Assembly (NCBI GenBank): GCA_019454665.1
Contig: JACFNW010000064.1
Coordinates: 1 to 8,951 of the forward strand
Direction: 5' to 3'
DNA from: Fimbriimonadaceae bacterium
GTDB lineage: Bacteria > Armatimonadota > Fimbriimonadia > Fimbriimonadales > Fimbriimonadaceae
DNA: 8,951 nucleotides
The translations under genes and the position numbers were made by a program. The notes below the pieces were generated by a model. It saw only the letters and a program-made list of their open reading frames with translations, searched no databases and was not told the origin of the DNA. Within the stretch, counting starts at the first letter, position 1. Each line of letters starts with the position of its first letter. This document shows, piece by piece, positions 8,259 through 8,951 of this stretch.

Positions 8259-8951
8259 TCACCGGTGCAGGGTGACCGTGCCCGCCTCGTTCTCGCGCCC
8301 ACGAACGGTCAAGTGCAGAGGAAGGAACTGCTTCACAACCCACACCGTCGTGAGCAGGCGGGGGGTGATCCGGTGGGTCGAGAGATGCGTCGGGCCGCCG
8401 GCGAACACTGCCGGAACGATCAACTGGTCTATCAAGTGACTGTCGCAGGTCGCTGTGGACGAGTACCAATCCATGAACCCCTGGAACGCGCGCTGAACGA
8501 CGGCTTCCATGCGGACGCCCTTCTGCCCCATCGCCACCGAGCCGCCAAGCCCGTGCTCGAATTCGGCACACAGGGTGACGAAGGCGCCCGGCCCCTTGGA
8601 CGGGACCTCGACCGTCTCGATCTCGATGGGCAAGGACGCGCTGTCCGCCAGCGAAGCCAGATGATCGGCGCCTCGATGTCCGATGGTTCGTATGAGTTCG
8701 CCCGTGGCGATCACCCCGCGCACCGAGAGGAGGCGACCGCGATGATCCCATTGGACGCCTTCCAATGCACTCGGTTCAACTTCGAGGTCGAGCTGGCCTC
8801 TGGCGCCCCAACCGAACCCGGCGAGCGTTTGTCGGGCCGTCGCATAGAGCCCGAACCGCCTCAGCGCAACAAGGGTCACGTTTTCAAAGTAGTCGTAGCT
8901 CAGGTTGTTGTGGGCGTACGTCTCCCCGACCGCGGTGAACGAACTGTAGGC
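8259..8951 (-). CDS. RtcA-like RNA 3'-phosphate cyclase family protein lacking the catalytic His (5' partial)
   Basis: The minus-strand frame is open to the window edge. It gives 230 residues, and roughly 110 N-terminal residues are missing. A GTG at 8879 is an internal codon, because the frame upstream encodes GETYAHNNLSYDYFENVTLV, which aligns with the GGT(D/H)xPxAPPxDY block of RtcA. RtcA seals RNA 3'-phosphates to 2',3'-cyclic ends through a His-AMP intermediate. Further family matches are LDLEVEP, GPGAFVTLCAEFE, SVAMGQKGV, HLIDQLIVPAVFAGG and LLTTVWVVKQFLP. Compared with E. coli RtcA as I recall it, two features differ. PAGGG is WGARG here, and the nucleophile His before LLTN is Arg (codon 8358-8360). 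It may therefore be a non-cyclase relative, like eukaryotic Rcl1, or use another mechanism. It lies 46 nt upstream of panB and probably shares its transcript. Confidence 0.82.
   Translation of the reverse strand, partial: AYSSFTAVGETYAHNNLSYDYFENVTLVALRRFGLYATARQTLAGFGWGARGQLDLEVEPSALEGVQWDHRGRLLSVRGVIATGELIRTIGHRGADHLASLADSASLPIEIETVEVPSKGPGAFVTLCAEFEHGLGGSVAMGQKGVRMEAVVQRAFQGFMDWYSSTATCDSHLIDQLIVPAVFAGGPTHLSTHRITPRLLTTVWVVKQFLPLHLTVRGRENEAGTVTLHR

Noticed and set aside
8259..8879. RtcA-like gene starting at the GTG at 8877-8879
   Set aside because: The frame stays open to the edge, and the upstream residues match the conserved RtcA block GETYAHNNLSYDYF, so the GTG is internal.

Overview
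The window comes from a GC-rich bacterial chromosome, roughly 60% G+C by eye. Genes are tightly packed, several are joined by overlapping start and stop codons, Shine-Dalgarno signals are often weak, and two minus-strand genes appear to start at TTG. A secreted lysyl-oxidase/dockerin protein and short lineage-specific proteins beside plain biosynthetic genes would suit a deep-branching free-living group such as Armatimonadota (Fimbriimonadales-like). That placement is inference. No rRNA, tRNA, CRISPR array or transposase is visible.

Left block, plus strand, 1-2661. The 3' part of a large secreted protein has a lysyl-oxidase domain, a pre-peptidase C-terminal (PPC) domain, an Ig-like segment and a dockerin. 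It is followed, with overlapping stop/start codons, by a small three-helix membrane protein and then a signal-peptide protein with two LTxxQ-like motifs. The overlaps suggest one translationally coupled envelope cassette. After a small hairpin comes a 60-residue protein resembling the YjfB motility family.

Central block, plus strand, about 2645-4947. A candidate promoter and a hairpin-rich leader without a Shine-Dalgarno sequence precede a 701-residue protein. It fuses a complete acetylornithine aminotransferase (ArgD) to a complete ornithine carbamoyltransferase (ArgF) in one uninterrupted frame. This is the most unusual coding feature of the window.

Right block, minus strand, 4944-8951. 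A GT4-type glycosyltransferase ends tail to tail with the arg fusion, and their stop codons overlap. Upstream of it lie a long hairpin terminator, an unrecognised 137-residue basic protein, panC and panB (pantothenate synthesis, overlapping by 4 nt), and an RtcA-like protein that runs off the right edge. The RtcA-like protein keeps the family fold signature, but Arg stands where the catalytic His should be. The order rtcA-like, panB, panC, unknown gene looks like one transcription unit closed by the terminator at 6064-6098. The glycosyltransferase seems to be transcribed separately.

Overall, most of the window is ordinary biosynthesis. The items that merit follow-up are the ArgD-ArgF fusion, the apparently catalytically altered RtcA relative, and the dockerin-bearing lysyl oxidase with its coupled partners.
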